A model generated the notes under the pieces. The model did no database searches, was not told where the DNA came from, and worked only from the letters and a program-made list of their open reading frames with translations. This document shows, piece by piece, positions 9,448-17,454 of a DNA stretch of 41,895 nucleotides. The stretch lies in contig CAYSVN010000002.1 of NCBI GenBank assembly GCA_964434585.1, positions 1 through 41,895 of the forward strand, written 5' to 3'. The position numbers and the translations under genes were made by a program. Each line of letters opens with the position of its first letter. Position 1 is the stretch's first letter. The stretch is from CAYSVN01 sp964434585 (lineage in GTDB: Bacteria > Patescibacteriota > Gracilibacteria > Peribacterales > Peribacteraceae).

Positions 9448-9554
9448 AACTTTTTTGTTACTTTTTTGGTTACAAAAAAGTAGAGGTATTACTTTATTTA
9501 ATTTTAGCCATTTTTATGCTATAATTAGTTGATAATTTACTTTAATTACCTGCT

Positions 9555-11297
9555 ATGCTTAAACGAATATTACAACTTATAAAACGACATCCTATTTGGA
9601 CTGCTGTAGGCGTACTTAGCTTACTGCTATTGTTCTTTTTATTTTCTTGGTTATTTTCTGAAAAAGGGCCAGAATATATTACCGTAGAAGCTACGCAGGG
9701 AGATTTATACCAAACAGTAGAGGTTGTAGGAGAGGTAGTATCTGATAGAGACCTAGGACTTCAGTTTCCAATTTCTGGTGTAGTGAATACTGTCCTAGTA
9801 AACGAAGGCGATGTTGTAAGTGCTGGCCAAACATTGGCGCAACTGCGCTCGGGTCGTGAAGGTGCTAACATTTCTGCACAACGTGCTTTAGTAGATGCAG
9901 CAACAGCAGAATTGCGTATTTTAGAAGCGGGGACACGACCGGAAGATATTGCAATTGCTCAAGCAGATTTACAAAATAAGATGGCTAGCTTATCTACCGC
10001 TATGGCAGCACAACGTTCTGCCCAACAAACATTGCAAGCTGCTGAAGCTAATTTAAGCGCATTACAACTTGAAACAGGCGTCTCTTTAGGTGGCCAAATA
10101 ACGACGTCGCTTGCAACTACCTCACAAAATCTTAGTGTGGCCCGAGCTGCCTTAACGGCAGCAGAAAGTGTGTTAAACGAAGGTGTTATCCGTACTGCTA
10201 TTCGTAATGAAGGTACGTCACGATTAGAAGTGTTTATTCAATCAATTTCTCAGTCTAATGCAGCGATTGACGCTATTTCTACTATTGGTGTGGCTGGCTT
10301 GCCGGATACACTTACAGTATTGCAGACTGCTGTAGATGCTGTTTCGCAGGCTAGTACAACTATTGCAACACTGCGTAGTACTATTGCAACTTTACCAATC
10401 GGAGGATCGCTAACACGTAGTACACAAAATGGTTACGTTGCCACACTGACAGCGCAAGAAACCTCTGTGCAGAGTGCTCTTAGTGGCGTACAAGGAGCAT
10501 TTACGAGTTTAAAAAGTGCCTCTGCTGGTTTGGATACCCGTATCAGTAATGAACAATCTGCGCTTACCAATGCTCAAGGTTCTTATGATAGAGCCAGCTC
10601 TGACATTGCGACATTCCAAAGCTTGGTTACTATTGCGCAAGCTCAGCTTGATAAGATAAAAGCAGGAGCAAGACCAGGTGAGCTTGATGCTGCTAGAGCA
10701 CGTGTTCGCCAGGCTCAAGCCAACTTATATAGTGCATCTGTTGCCTGGACTGATACTCAGCTTAAAGCACCGGTTGCTGGCCTTATTACTAAAGTAAATG
10801 TAAAAGCTGGTGAATTTAGCCCACCAGGTCCAGCGGTAAACATGCTTGGTAACAGTCCTTTTAGAATGGAGGTATTTGTTAGTGAAATTGATGTACCTAA
10901 ATTAAATGCCGCGCAGTCTGGAACTACAACACTCGAGGCATTTTCGGGCATTAATTACGCCATGCGTGTTAGTGACATTGATAGTGATACTACCGATCGT
11001 GATGGTACTCCTAAATATAAAGTACTTCTTGATTTTGTATATGATCACCCTGAATTTAAAGTTGGTATGACAGGGGATGCTACGATTATTACTGACAGCC
11101 GTACTGACGCTATCTCTGTGCCTGGCCGTGCAGTGTTAACGCGTGATGATGGCACAGAGTACATTCGCATTCGTAAAGATGCTCAAACAGTTATAGAACG
11201 GGATGTGGAGCTTGGTATTAGTGGTGAAGATGGCCTTGTAGAAGTACTAAAAGGTGTCTCTGCTGGAGAAGAGGTTATTGTGCTAGAGAAAGAGTAA
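9555..11297 (+). CDS. Membrane-fusion / periplasmic adaptor protein (MacA/HlyD-like)
   Basis: 580 residues. One N-terminal membrane helix (about 14-36), then a split lipoyl/barrel-sandwich domain: first half near residues 58-95 (ISGVVNTVLVNEGDVVSAGQ), second half near 405-430 (LKAPVAGLITKVNVKAGEF). Between them is a very long Ala/Gln/Ser-rich coiled-coil hairpin, longer than in textbook MacA. A C-terminal beta-barrel and membrane-proximal domain follow (PGRAVLTRDDGTEYI ... GLVEVLKGVSAGEEVIV). Such adaptors couple an inner-membrane transporter to the envelope. No ABC ATPase lies next to it; a MacB-like permease is at 26531-27754. A TGCTATAAT extended -10 box lies at about 9517-9525. Confidence 0.8.
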   Translation: MLKRILQLIKRHPIWTAVGVLSLLLLFFLFSWLFSEKGPEYITVEATQGDLYQTVEVVGEVVSDRDLGLQFPISGVVNTVLVNEGDVVSAGQTLAQLRSGREGANISAQRALVDAATAELRILEAGTRPEDIAIAQADLQNKMASLSTAMAAQRSAQQTLQAAEANLSALQLETGVSLGGQITTSLATTSQNLSVARAALTAAESVLNEGVIRTAIRNEGTSRLEVFIQSISQSNAAIDAISTIGVAGLPDTLTVLQTAVDAVSQASTTIATLRSTIATLPIGGSLTRSTQNGYVATLTAQETSVQSALSGVQGAFTSLKSASAGLDTRISNEQSALTNAQGSYDRASSDIATFQSLVTIAQAQLDKIKAGARPGELDAARARVRQAQANLYSASVAWTDTQLKAPVAGLITKVNVKAGEFSPPGPAVNMLGNSPFRMEVFVSEIDVPKLNAAQSGTTTLEAFSGINYAMRVSDIDSDTTDRDGTPKYKVLLDFVYDHPEFKVGMTGDATIITDSRTDAISVPGRAVLTRDDGTEYIRIRKDAQTVIERDVELGISGEDGLVEVLKGVSAGEEVIVLEKE

Positions 11298-11705
11298 GGC
11301 AGGGATTAGGTTGCGGGAATTAGGGATTAGTGTTAGATTACTATCTTATGCCTATTAATAATTTTAAAGATCTCATTGTTTGGCAAAAATCTATGTATCT
11401 AGCTGAAATTATTCATGATATTTCGAAATTGTATCCAAATGATGAGCGTTATGGTCTTACAGGTCAGATCAGAAGGTGTGCGGTTTCAATTCCTTCAAAT
11501 ATTGCTGAGGGGTATTGTCGTAGTACCAGTAAAGACTACGCACGTTTTTTACATATTGCTTATGGATCTGCTGCTGAACTTGAAACCCAGTTACTTCTTT
11601 CAAAAAAATTTGGCTATATTAATTCTCAACAATTTCAATGTTGTGAATCAGTTTTGATAGAAATTCTTACCCCTAAACCTTAACCTCTAACCCCTAACCT
11701 TACCG
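11298..11705. mobile_element. IVS-like element: S23 gene between inverted TTAGGG-type arms
   Basis: The left arm (11298-11336, rich in GGGATTAG) starts right after the stop of the adaptor gene. The right arm (11667-11705) is its imperfect reverse complement and contains the stop codons of both the S23 gene and the convergent gene. The arms share the pattern GTAAGG..GGG(A/G)TTAG. Between them lies a four-helix-bundle gene. This is the organisation of intervening sequences in 23S rRNA genes (a stem with an S23 reading frame in the loop), here sitting between two protein genes. Mobility is inferred, not shown. Confidence 0.5.
11348..11683 (+). CDS. Four-helix-bundle protein (S23 / 23S rRNA IVS protein family)
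   Basis: 111 residues from the ATG at 11348; an upstream in-frame GTG at 11330 lies in the repeat arm and is less likely. The sequence MPINNFKDLIVWQKSM, LTGQIRRCAVSIPSNIAEGY and FLHIAYGSAAELETQL is the clear signature of the S23 family (a relative of Avd of diversity-generating retroelements), which forms pentameric helical bundles that may bind RNA. Its last residues (ILTPKP) are encoded by the right repeat arm, replacing the usual final helix turn, so the protein is slightly short. No reverse transcriptase or variable repeat lies nearby, so a DGR role is unlikely. Confidence 0.85.
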   Translation: MPINNFKDLIVWQKSMYLAEIIHDISKLYPNDERYGLTGQIRRCAVSIPSNIAEGYCRSTSKDYARFLHIAYGSAAELETQLLLSKKFGYINSQQFQCCESVLIEILTPKP

Positions 11706-12041
11706 TAAATCTGTTTCTACAATACTTTCTTCACAAACTGGTAACATAGCGTTTGGAGCTTGCCATGCTAGTAATGTCACTAGGATTAATACAATAATAG
11801 AACCAATAACTTTACTACTGGTTGGTTCTAACGAATGATATCTGCCCATTAAACTATAAAGGGTTGTTTCTACTATATGGTGCGCAATAATTATAACAGC
11901 AAAAAATGTAAGTACCACTAGCAGACACCCAATAGTACTTAAGCCGGTTTGAATACCTGCAATTGTTAAACCTGGACCACAGCCCTCTATGCCAATATTG
12001 GTTATAAGCGGCATAGAGAGTGATGTAACTAGGTCCATCAT
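11700..12041 (-). CDS. Small membrane protein of unknown function
   Basis: 113 residues with two strong hydrophobic helices (around residues 33-56 and 78-96), the first containing VVLTFFAVIIIAHHIVET. The N-terminal segment GCGPGLTIAGIQ is glycine-rich. It begins 3 nt after the stop of the SLH protein gene and so is probably co-transcribed with it. The pattern of two helices after a short polar start resembles small VirB2/TrbC-type subunits, but the match is too weak to name it. Its stop codon lies in the right arm of the S23 element, so the element inserted directly behind or slightly into its 3' end. Confidence 0.6.
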   Translation of the reverse strand: MMDLVTSLSMPLITNIGIEGCGPGLTIAGIQTGLSTIGCLLVVLTFFAVIIIAHHIVETTLYSLMGRYHSLEPTSSKVIGSIIVLILVTLLAWQAPNAMLPVCEESIVETDLR

Positions 12042-12044
12042 GGT

Positions 12045-13898
12045 TTAGTTTAGGAAGATAGCAAATTCTGTTAAATTGTAATTAAATATTTGGTTTAAAT
12101 TTCTCCAGAAGTTTGTATCTGTCATAGTACCTGTTTCTAGGTATGGATATGCGCTACTACCGTGTACCCAACTTACTAAGTCTAACGTGGTTGGTTCGTA
12201 AAATACTTTACGCATGTTTACACCTTGGCTGCTGTCTCTCCAAAAAGGAACAAGTTTCTCGCCTTTAAGAATGCTTCTTGTTTCTTTTAAGGTTGATTTC
12301 CAGGCATCGATCATTTCTTGGCTAAGGTCCATGCCAATGACGCTATTTTGATTAGCGTTCGGTACCCATTCAAAATTATTATCAGTTTCTTTTTCTATAA
12401 AATTCCATGATGCTAGACTTTGATCCATCATGGTTAATAAATTATTATGAGCGTCTTTCATTTTTTGTTGATTGGTAACTTTCCAGTTAATTTCGTGAAT
12501 AACTGCAATTAAATCTACAAAACTAAACAGTTCTTCTGTGGTTCCATTTGTTAAAAATGTGTATGGAGTATCAGTTTCTGGAAATAGTAAGTGTCCAGTT
12601 TTATGGAAAATATCTTTAGTATCATGAGCCAGTAGTATGCTACTAAATCCCATCATAAAATTGGAATATCCACGTAACCAATGAACGTCACCTCTATCAA
12701 AATTAATGTAAAATGGTTCGTTATTTATACCGCGAACTGTTCCAGTCATTAAATTTAATAAGGTTTCATTATCCTCAATTGTTCCTGAATTATTAATATC
12801 TAACTTAATATCATGCACAGGAATCATCATGGCAACATCGCTATCAATGTCTTTTAACGTTTTATCAACCAGTGCCATGTCGCTATTAAATTGCTTGATG
12901 ATACTTCTAAATCTATCGTGTGTTATTTTTTGAGGGTTTGGGTTTGGTTCTACCGGTAGCCTAAAAATAGGTACAACCATTAATTGTTGATCAATGTTGC
13001 CTGCGCCATAAGTGTAAAGACTATTACCTAATTTTTTAAATGTGTTTACCAACCTTAACATTGCAAGTCCTAATACAACTTCATCTTTATTTACAGAGCT
13101 GTTTCTAAACTGCTCTAAGGTTTCCGTTAATGCAATCATACCCGCATCAAGATCTCCACTCACTAAATACTGCTCTGCAGGGTTTGCTGTGTACTCATCT
13201 GGTTTAGCTAGTTGGGATCCTGCGTTACTGCTACTACCTAGTGGTAGTTGGTTGCTACCAGGCGTACAGTTGGGAGCTCGCATGTCTTGTTCTACGCGTT
13301 GCATCATTACAACCATTTCTGCCCAAATAATATTGTTATTAGGGTAAAAATTTCTATTACGACCACCTTGCAATACACAGGCATTTGCTAGGTACTGCAT
13401 GTTGTAATAGTACCACTCGTTGTTTAATACATCGGGCATGGTAACGTCGCTTTGTACATTACGCCAAGTATCGTGCACTTCACTAAAAAGCTTTGCTGCA
13501 GCAGCGCGATTAATATTGGCATTTGCATTAACATTACAAGGTCTGGCCCCGCTGTAAACACAGTCGTTGTTACCAGTTACCATTCCATATTCTTTTGCTA
13601 ACGCAATTTCTTTAAAATAAGGATCGCCTGGTTTGTTATCATCAAAGTAATAAGCGTTATCATCTTGTTTTAAAATTTCTGGGGTTTCCTCGCTATACCA
13701 AGAAGTTCGTGTAAGTATGGCAATTAACTCACCGCGTGTTACAGGTTTGTCGGCTACAAAATTCATGCCTTCTAAATAACCTTTATCTACAGCTTCCTGG
13801 TAGGCATTGCTATACCATTGCTGCGCGTTTATTACTGGAATATGGCTTAGTATCAATACTGCTATTACAAGTAATGAGACTACTTTATTATGATTCAT
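12045..13898 (-). CDS. S-layer homology (SLH) domain protein, secreted
   Basis: 617 residues with a signal peptide (MNHNKVVSLLVIAVLILS ... NAQ). Three SLH-type modules occupy roughly residues 27-215: each has an aromatic start (WYSNAYQEAVDKGYLEG; YFKEIALAKEYGMVTGN; WYYYNMQYLANACVLQG) followed by a (T/N)RGEL or NRAAAAKLF helix. SLH modules bind secondary cell-wall polymers or an S-layer. The remaining 400 residues are helical, with no named domain; a DINNSGTIEDNE calcium-loop-like stretch is present (about residues 370-380). No Shine-Dalgarno sequence is visible. The gene leads a two-gene unit with the small membrane protein downstream. Confidence 0.85.
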   Translation of the reverse strand: MNHNKVVSLLVIAVLILSHIPVINAQQWYSNAYQEAVDKGYLEGMNFVADKPVTRGELIAILTRTSWYSEETPEILKQDDNAYYFDDNKPGDPYFKEIALAKEYGMVTGNNDCVYSGARPCNVNANANINRAAAAKLFSEVHDTWRNVQSDVTMPDVLNNEWYYYNMQYLANACVLQGGRNRNFYPNNNIIWAEMVVMMQRVEQDMRAPNCTPGSNQLPLGSSSNAGSQLAKPDEYTANPAEQYLVSGDLDAGMIALTETLEQFRNSSVNKDEVVLGLAMLRLVNTFKKLGNSLYTYGAGNIDQQLMVVPIFRLPVEPNPNPQKITHDRFRSIIKQFNSDMALVDKTLKDIDSDVAMMIPVHDIKLDINNSGTIEDNETLLNLMTGTVRGINNEPFYINFDRGDVHWLRGYSNFMMGFSSILLAHDTKDIFHKTGHLLFPETDTPYTFLTNGTTEELFSFVDLIAVIHEINWKVTNQQKMKDAHNNLLTMMDQSLASWNFIEKETDNNFEWVPNANQNSVIGMDLSQEMIDAWKSTLKETRSILKGEKLVPFWRDSSQGVNMRKVFYEPTTLDLVSWVHGSSAYPYLETGTMTDTNFWRNLNQIFNYNLTEFAIFLN

Positions 13899-13994
13899 AA
13901 AATTGATGTAAGAAAAATATTACTAGTAGCTTACTATAGCTTTTTGTGTTCGAATAGCGGGCTTGCAGTATTTTTACTATTTTGTCACGTACAT

Positions 13995-14963
13995 TTAAGA
14001 GCTAAATATACTCGAAATAAAATCTACATTTTGAATCAGAATAGCAATAATCACTGATACCCCTAAGCCAACGAGCAGCTTCATCATGTCTTTACCGATA
14101 ATAGGGAAGACATGTTTAACTTTGTAGGTAGCAGATTGCACCGTTGCAATGGCTAACTCTCGTCCACACAACATTCCTACAAACACCCAGGTTGTACTCA
14201 TTGGAATATCGTTATATTGTTTAAAGTACACTAGCAAAAATGCGTAAAACAAATCAACAAAGGTAGCGCTACGTACGTATGTAGTGTCCTTTTTACTAAG
14301 GACAATTTCTTGAATTTTACCGCCCTGTTGCCTAAAGGTATACGCTAGCCCAATTACAAATACCGCTAGTACAAATAGTAACATTGGTAGACTTAATGTT
14401 CTTGGTAGAAATACGGCAACATTAGCCATATCGTGGCTCAACCAACTAAACCATAAAAACCCAGTTGAAACCCACTGAAACGCTCTCCAGCGCCATTCGT
14501 GCTCTGGTTTAATGGGGTCTTTGTGTTCATCCCATCTGCTTAGTAGTAGCCACAATACATAAGCTGTTGTGGCAGCTAATCCATAACCAATTGCAGATTT
14601 TACTAAGATTTTTTCGAACACTAAAGATGACGCAAACGCGCTTAATACCAGTAAAGATGTGGAAACAGGAATTCCGAACCTGGTAAGTATTACTAAGGCA
14701 AGCGGCGCACAAGCGTGATACCACTGTATTTCTACAAACGGGATTTTAGTTAACCTACCAAACGAAATATCACCACCGGTTGTTACCCAGCTATATGTTA
14801 ACGTTGCCACTAAAATACCAGCGATAAACAACCATAGGTAATACCATTTAAATTTTTTGTTACTAGCAATAAACGTTCCAAGTGTTTGAACGCTATCATT
14901 ACCAACTACAGAGTAGCCAGCTAGCAGAAAGCCAATGATCATCCAGAAGGTTACACCATCCAT
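13995..14963 (-). CDS. PiT-family inorganic phosphate/sulfate permease-like protein
   Basis: 322 residues from the ATG at 14963 (MDGVTFWMIIGF); an upstream TTG would add 18 residues of unlikely N-terminal sequence. About nine hydrophobic helices. Two PiT-type repeats are visible: YSVVGNDSVQTLGTFI near the N terminus (compare the GANDxxNxxGT signature) with GIPVSTSLLVLSAF, and the second copy WLSHDMANVAVFLPR with PMSTTWVFVGMLCGRELA. PiT proteins import phosphate with H+ or Na+. The signatures are divergent, so the substrate is uncertain. It is separate from the SemiSWEET gene, which is divergently transcribed from 15035. Confidence 0.7.
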   Translation of the reverse strand: MDGVTFWMIIGFLLAGYSVVGNDSVQTLGTFIASNKKFKWYYLWLFIAGILVATLTYSWVTTGGDISFGRLTKIPFVEIQWYHACAPLALVILTRFGIPVSTSLLVLSAFASSLVFEKILVKSAIGYGLAATTAYVLWLLLSRWDEHKDPIKPEHEWRWRAFQWVSTGFLWFSWLSHDMANVAVFLPRTLSLPMLLFVLAVFVIGLAYTFRQQGGKIQEIVLSKKDTTYVRSATFVDLFYAFLLVYFKQYNDIPMSTTWVFVGMLCGRELAIATVQSATYKVKHVFPIIGKDMMKLLVGLGVSVIIAILIQNVDFISSIFSS

Positions 14964-15034
14964 GCGCAAACATAGTAGGGATAGGATTTTTAAAATGCAA
15001 CTGTAGCATTTGTACAAACGCTGTTAAATGTCCT

Positions 15035-15325
15035 ATGCTTGTATTATTAATGGTAACATTCGCAGCAATCATTGGCGTGTTAACAGTTACTATGGGTATT
15101 TTGGTAAAAATTGTTGGTTTCCCAGACCAGATTCGTAAAAATTATCAACGTAAATCTACAGAAGGCCTTTCGGATACGTTAATGTTTATGTCGGTTATTG
15201 GTTACAGCCTTTGGGTGATTCATGGCGTCTTACAAGGTGACTGGGTCTTAATTTTAGGCCAAGGGCTTGGTGTTATTATGTCTGGTATTATCGTTTTTCA
15301 AATTATTTATTATCGTAAAAAATAA
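15035..15325 (+). CDS. SemiSWEET / PQ-loop sugar transporter
   Basis: 96 residues, three membrane helices in the triple-helix-bundle arrangement. The PQ-loop region reads VGFPDQIRKNYQRKSTEGLS, matching the family's P-x-Q..K.S(T)EGLS motif in the first helix and loop; the later WVIHGVLQGDWVLILGQGLGV segment matches the third helix. SemiSWEETs work as dimers moving sugars along their gradient. Length is normal for the family (85-100). A TTAAAT box 5 nt before the ATG could act as a leaderless promoter. A 7-bp inverted repeat (15331-15337 with 15352-15358) follows the stop. Confidence 0.82.
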   Translation: MLVLLMVTFAAIIGVLTVTMGILVKIVGFPDQIRKNYQRKSTEGLSDTLMFMSVIGYSLWVIHGVLQGDWVLILGQGLGVIMSGIIVFQIIYYRKK

Positions 15326-15449
15326 ATTGATGATTGAGCTCTTTGCAGAAATCAATCATAAGCTCATAATACTCGTTCAAACATGCTGTTGCGTATTTTA
15401 TATTAAAAGATCTTTACTTTTTTACTAGCACTCAGTATACTTTTTTCTT

Positions 15450-15698
15450 ATAAACAAGCTTAAAACTCCAAGTTCTGGCTTCAATAACTTACGACAAAGT
15501 AAATCTGCTGCGGTCTCTAATAAGCGTGGTGTAGTTCGCGGTGCATTTTATGGCGCACTGGCTGGTGGCGCGCTTGGCTTGCTTACCAGTCTTTCGACGG
15601 TTTCTATGGCTGCACTTGGCACGTTGGTAGGTGCAAGTATTAACTATTTTCGTTCTGGTACCAAAAATAAAGTTAATAGTTTACTGGCTACAACGTAA
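15450..15698 (+). CDS. Small glycine-zipper membrane ORF with no canonical start codon
   Basis: The frame is open from 15429 (after TAG at 15426) to the TAA at 15696 and has clear coding character: RGVVRGAFYGALAGGALGLL, a linker, then AALGTLVGASINYFRSGTKNK, i.e. two small-residue-rich helices with a basic tail. There is no ATG, GTG or TTG before residue ~48. The best candidate start is ATA at 15450 (INKLKTPSSGF); either a non-standard start, a start lost by mutation, or a sequencing error. It ends 2 nt before the ATG of the next small gene, so the two form a unit. Function unknown. Confidence 0.5.
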   Translation: MNKLKTPSSGFNNLRQSKSAAVSNKRGVVRGAFYGALAGGALGLLTSLSTVSMAALGTLVGASINYFRSGTKNKVNSLLATT

Positions 15699-15700
15699 TT

Positions 15701-15913
15701 ATGAGTAGCATTGAACGCCCATCGGAAGATTTAGAAACACCTAATGTTCCACCCCCAATGACGACGGTTCAAGACATTCGTAACTTAGCACTGGCTGGTA
15801 TTGCTGGTGCGTTAATTGGCAGTACAGCCTTACCTGATTATGGTCATATGGGATGGATGTCTGGCACTGCTACTGCATTACTAATTGCCGGCCTGTGGCA
15901 AGCTAGGTCTTAG
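15701..15913 (+). CDS. Small membrane protein of unknown function
   Basis: 70 residues. A polar, proline-containing N terminus (EDLETPNVPPPMTT) precedes two short hydrophobic segments rich in Gly/Ala (LALAGIAGALIGSTAL; MSGTATALLIAGLW). It starts 2 nt after the preceding small ORF, which also encodes a Gly/Ala-rich hairpin, so they may be partners. It is convergent with the ZIP transporter gene, whose end is 4 nt away. No family recognised. Confidence 0.6.
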   Translation: MSSIERPSEDLETPNVPPPMTTVQDIRNLALAGIAGALIGSTALPDYGHMGWMSGTATALLIAGLWQARS

Positions 15914-15917
15914 CTGC

Positions 15918-16739
15918 TTATAAAAACAGTATTAAACTTAGAGCCATTACTGCCATTCCTGCAATAAGCCCATAAATAGATAAATGGTGCTGGCCATATT
16001 TTTGAGCAGTTGGTAGTAGTTGGTCTAATGAAATAAATACCATAATTCCTGCAACTCCAGCAAAAACGATGCCAAAAGTGGCTTCTCCAAATAGCTTTCC
16101 TAGTAAAAAATAACCTAGTAGCGCACCAATTGGCTCTGCTACCCCCGAAAGCGCTGAATACCAAAATGCCTTTTTGCGACTGCCCGTTGCATGATAAATA
16201 GGGATAGATACCGCGATTCCTTCTGGAATGTTGTGAATAGCAATTGCAATTGCAATAGCAATACCAAGGCTAGGATCTTCGATGGTTGCTAAAAATGTTG
16301 CGAGACCTTCTGGAAAATTATGGATGGCAATAGCTAATGCAGTAAAAAGCCCCATGCGCAAAAGATGATCTTTTTTCTTAACTTGCTTATTGTCCATTTC
16401 TTCCACATTACGAATTTCATGTGGATTGCCATGATCATGATCTATCAACCTATCAATTAATAAAATAACTGCAATACCAATAAAGAAACCTAGTGTTGCG
16501 AATTGGTAACCTGTTACCTCGCTATTAAAAGCAATAGCGAGTGAATTTTTTGCTTTTACTAAAATTTCCACAAACGACACATACAGCATTACTCCTGCAG
16601 AAAATCCTAACGCTACTGATAAAAACCTATCATTTGTTGGCTTGGCAATAAATGCCAACATGCTACCAATTCCGGTAGCGAGCCCAGCAAATAAAGTTAG
16701 GCCAAATGCTAGTGCAATGGTTGAAGTTGAAATATCCAT
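15918..16739 (-). CDS. zupT: ZIP-family divalent metal transporter (ZupT-like)
   Basis: 273 residues, eight hydrophobic segments. The two metal-binding helices are explicit: HNFPEGLATFLAT in helix 4 and HNIPEGIAVSIPI in helix 5, the defining ZIP motifs, and EPIGALLGYF in helix 6. A cytosolic loop with a His/Asp cluster (DRLIDHDHGNPHE) precedes helix 4. ZupT proteins import Zn2+ and related ions. A TAAAAT box lies 6 nt before the ATG. In this window, rich in Cys proteins that probably bind zinc, it is the most obvious metal-supply gene. Confidence 0.88.
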   Translation of the reverse strand: MDISTSTIALAFGLTLFAGLATGIGSMLAFIAKPTNDRFLSVALGFSAGVMLYVSFVEILVKAKNSLAIAFNSEVTGYQFATLGFFIGIAVILLIDRLIDHDHGNPHEIRNVEEMDNKQVKKKDHLLRMGLFTALAIAIHNFPEGLATFLATIEDPSLGIAIAIAIAIHNIPEGIAVSIPIYHATGSRKKAFWYSALSGVAEPIGALLGYFLLGKLFGEATFGIVFAGVAGIMVFISLDQLLPTAQKYGQHHLSIYGLIAGMAVMALSLILFL

Positions 16740-16745
16740 AGTGGT

Positions 16746-16751
16746 ATTTTA
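16746..16751 (-). promoter_or_regulatory. -10 box of a leaderless promoter for the ZIP transporter
   Basis: On the minus strand TAAAAT is followed by 6 nt (ACCACT) and the ATG at 16739. Confidence 0.5.
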
Positions 16752-16805
16752 TCAGCTCTATTGGTTTTTTCTAGTGTTTGTATTTATTGTAAGCTTTTCT
16801 TTAAG

Positions 16806-16895
16806 TGGCGGAGAGAACGGGATTCGAACCCGTGAGACTTTTGCAAGTCTACACGCTTTCCAAGCGTGCGCATTCGACCACTCTGCCATCTCTCC
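16806..16895 (-). tRNA. tRNA-Ser (anticodon GGA), CCA encoded
   Basis: On the minus strand the acceptor stem GGAGAGA (16895-16889) pairs with TCTCTCC (16816-16810), followed by discriminator G and an encoded CCA (16808-16806). The anticodon loop TTGGAAA gives GGA (serine). The long variable arm typical of tRNA-Ser (stem GACTT/AAGTC) and a T-arm CGGGTTCGAATCCCG are present. 90 nt. Confidence 0.97.
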
Positions 16896-16972
16896 ATGAT
16901 CATCATAGTCGGTAAACTATAGTTGTATTCTATAGTGCCTGCAATTTATATAGATTTATAGCAATTTTCTTT

Positions 16973-17326
16973 TTATTGTTCTCGTAGAATTTTTTCTATT
17001 TTTTTGCCTTTGGCTAGCTCATCAATCAATTTATCTAGGTAGCGAATTTCTTTCATTAAAGGATGCTCAATATCTTCTATTCTAACACCGCAAATAACTC
17101 CTGTTATTAATACGCGGTTTGGATTAAGCTCTGGAGACTCGGAAAAAAACGTCCTAAAATCTACCTTTTTTTGTAGCTGAGACTCTAATTGTTTTTGGCT
17201 ATAGCCAGTAAGCCAACAAATAATAATATCGACCTCTGCTTTAGTGTGATCTTTTTTTTCTGCCTTTTGGACATAGTATGGATACACGCTTGCAAAGCTA
17301 GTGGTATAGATTCGGTGGTCTTTCAT
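16973..17326 (-). CDS. DUF2200 family protein
   Basis: 117 residues. The strongly conserved DUF2200 core is visible: YPYYVQKAEKKDHTKAEVD, IICWLTGYSQKQLE, VDFRTFFSESPELNPNRVLI, TGVICGVRIEDIEHPLM and EIRYLDKLIDELAKGK. The family is small, soluble and of unknown biochemical role; length is normal. It starts with a textbook TGCTATAAT extended -10 box 6 nt before the ATG. The gene is divergent from the Cys-rich peptide gene and the inverted TATAGT repeats lie in the shared spacer. Confidence 0.9.
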   Translation of the reverse strand: MKDHRIYTTSFASVYPYYVQKAEKKDHTKAEVDIIICWLTGYSQKQLESQLQKKVDFRTFFSESPELNPNRVLITGVICGVRIEDIEHPLMKEIRYLDKLIDELAKGKKIEKILREQ

Positions 17327-17332
17327 GTTGTT

Positions 17333-17338
17333 ATTATA
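17333..17338 (-). promoter_or_regulatory. Extended -10 box, leaderless promoter of the DUF2200 gene
   Basis: Minus strand TGCTATAAT, then AACAAC (6 nt), then ATG at 17326. This is one of the clearest of the leaderless arrangements in the window. Confidence 0.65.
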
Positions 17339-17340
17339 GC

Positions 17341-17416
17341 ACTATACTTTTTATAGTTAAAACATGTTTTTTATCTATTGCAATTCTTTATATTTGCATA
17401 AAGTATAGTTACTATA
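17341..17416. promoter_or_regulatory. Paired inverted TATAGT repeats: possible operator
   Basis: ACTATA-N5-TATAGT at 17341-17357 abuts the DUF2200 -10 box, and TATAGT-T-ACTATA at 17404-17416 lies upstream of the Cys-rich peptide. A further TATAGT is at 17642-17647 before the HxlR gene's -10 box. Winged-helix dimers bind such palindromes, so HxlR is a candidate. Because TATAGT also resembles a -10 box and the area is A+T-rich, this is tentative. Confidence 0.35.
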
Positions 17417-17454
17417 TAAAGTAAAGCTTCTTACTTACTTTACCCCTTTAATTT

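Larger units (their letters stand above)
9045..9482. repeat. Hairpin-bounded non-coding repeat element
   Basis: The stretch 9034-9554 has no credible gene. Near its left edge is a 12-bp imperfect hairpin (9047-9058 with 9063-9074, loop CGAT); its right edge is a perfect 10-bp hairpin (9459-9468 with 9473-9482, loop GTTA). Between them are at least three further inverted repeats, and the interior is richer in G+C than the flanks. This architecture suggests a palindromic, MITE-like or structured-RNA element rather than a promoter region. A 45-codon ATG frame at 9061-9198 exists but has no coding character. The left hairpin may also end transcription of the ATPase gene. Confidence 0.5.

Noticed and set aside
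9034..9554. tmRNA, RNase P RNA or SRP RNA in the spacer
   Set aside because: No conserved core of any of these was found (no tRNA-like ends, no GAGGAAAGTCC-type RNase P element, no SRP GGAA-loop helix).
11298..11705. Diversity-generating retroelement because of the S23/Avd-like gene
   Set aside because: No reverse transcriptase, template repeat or variable repeat lies nearby; S23 is far more common outside such elements.
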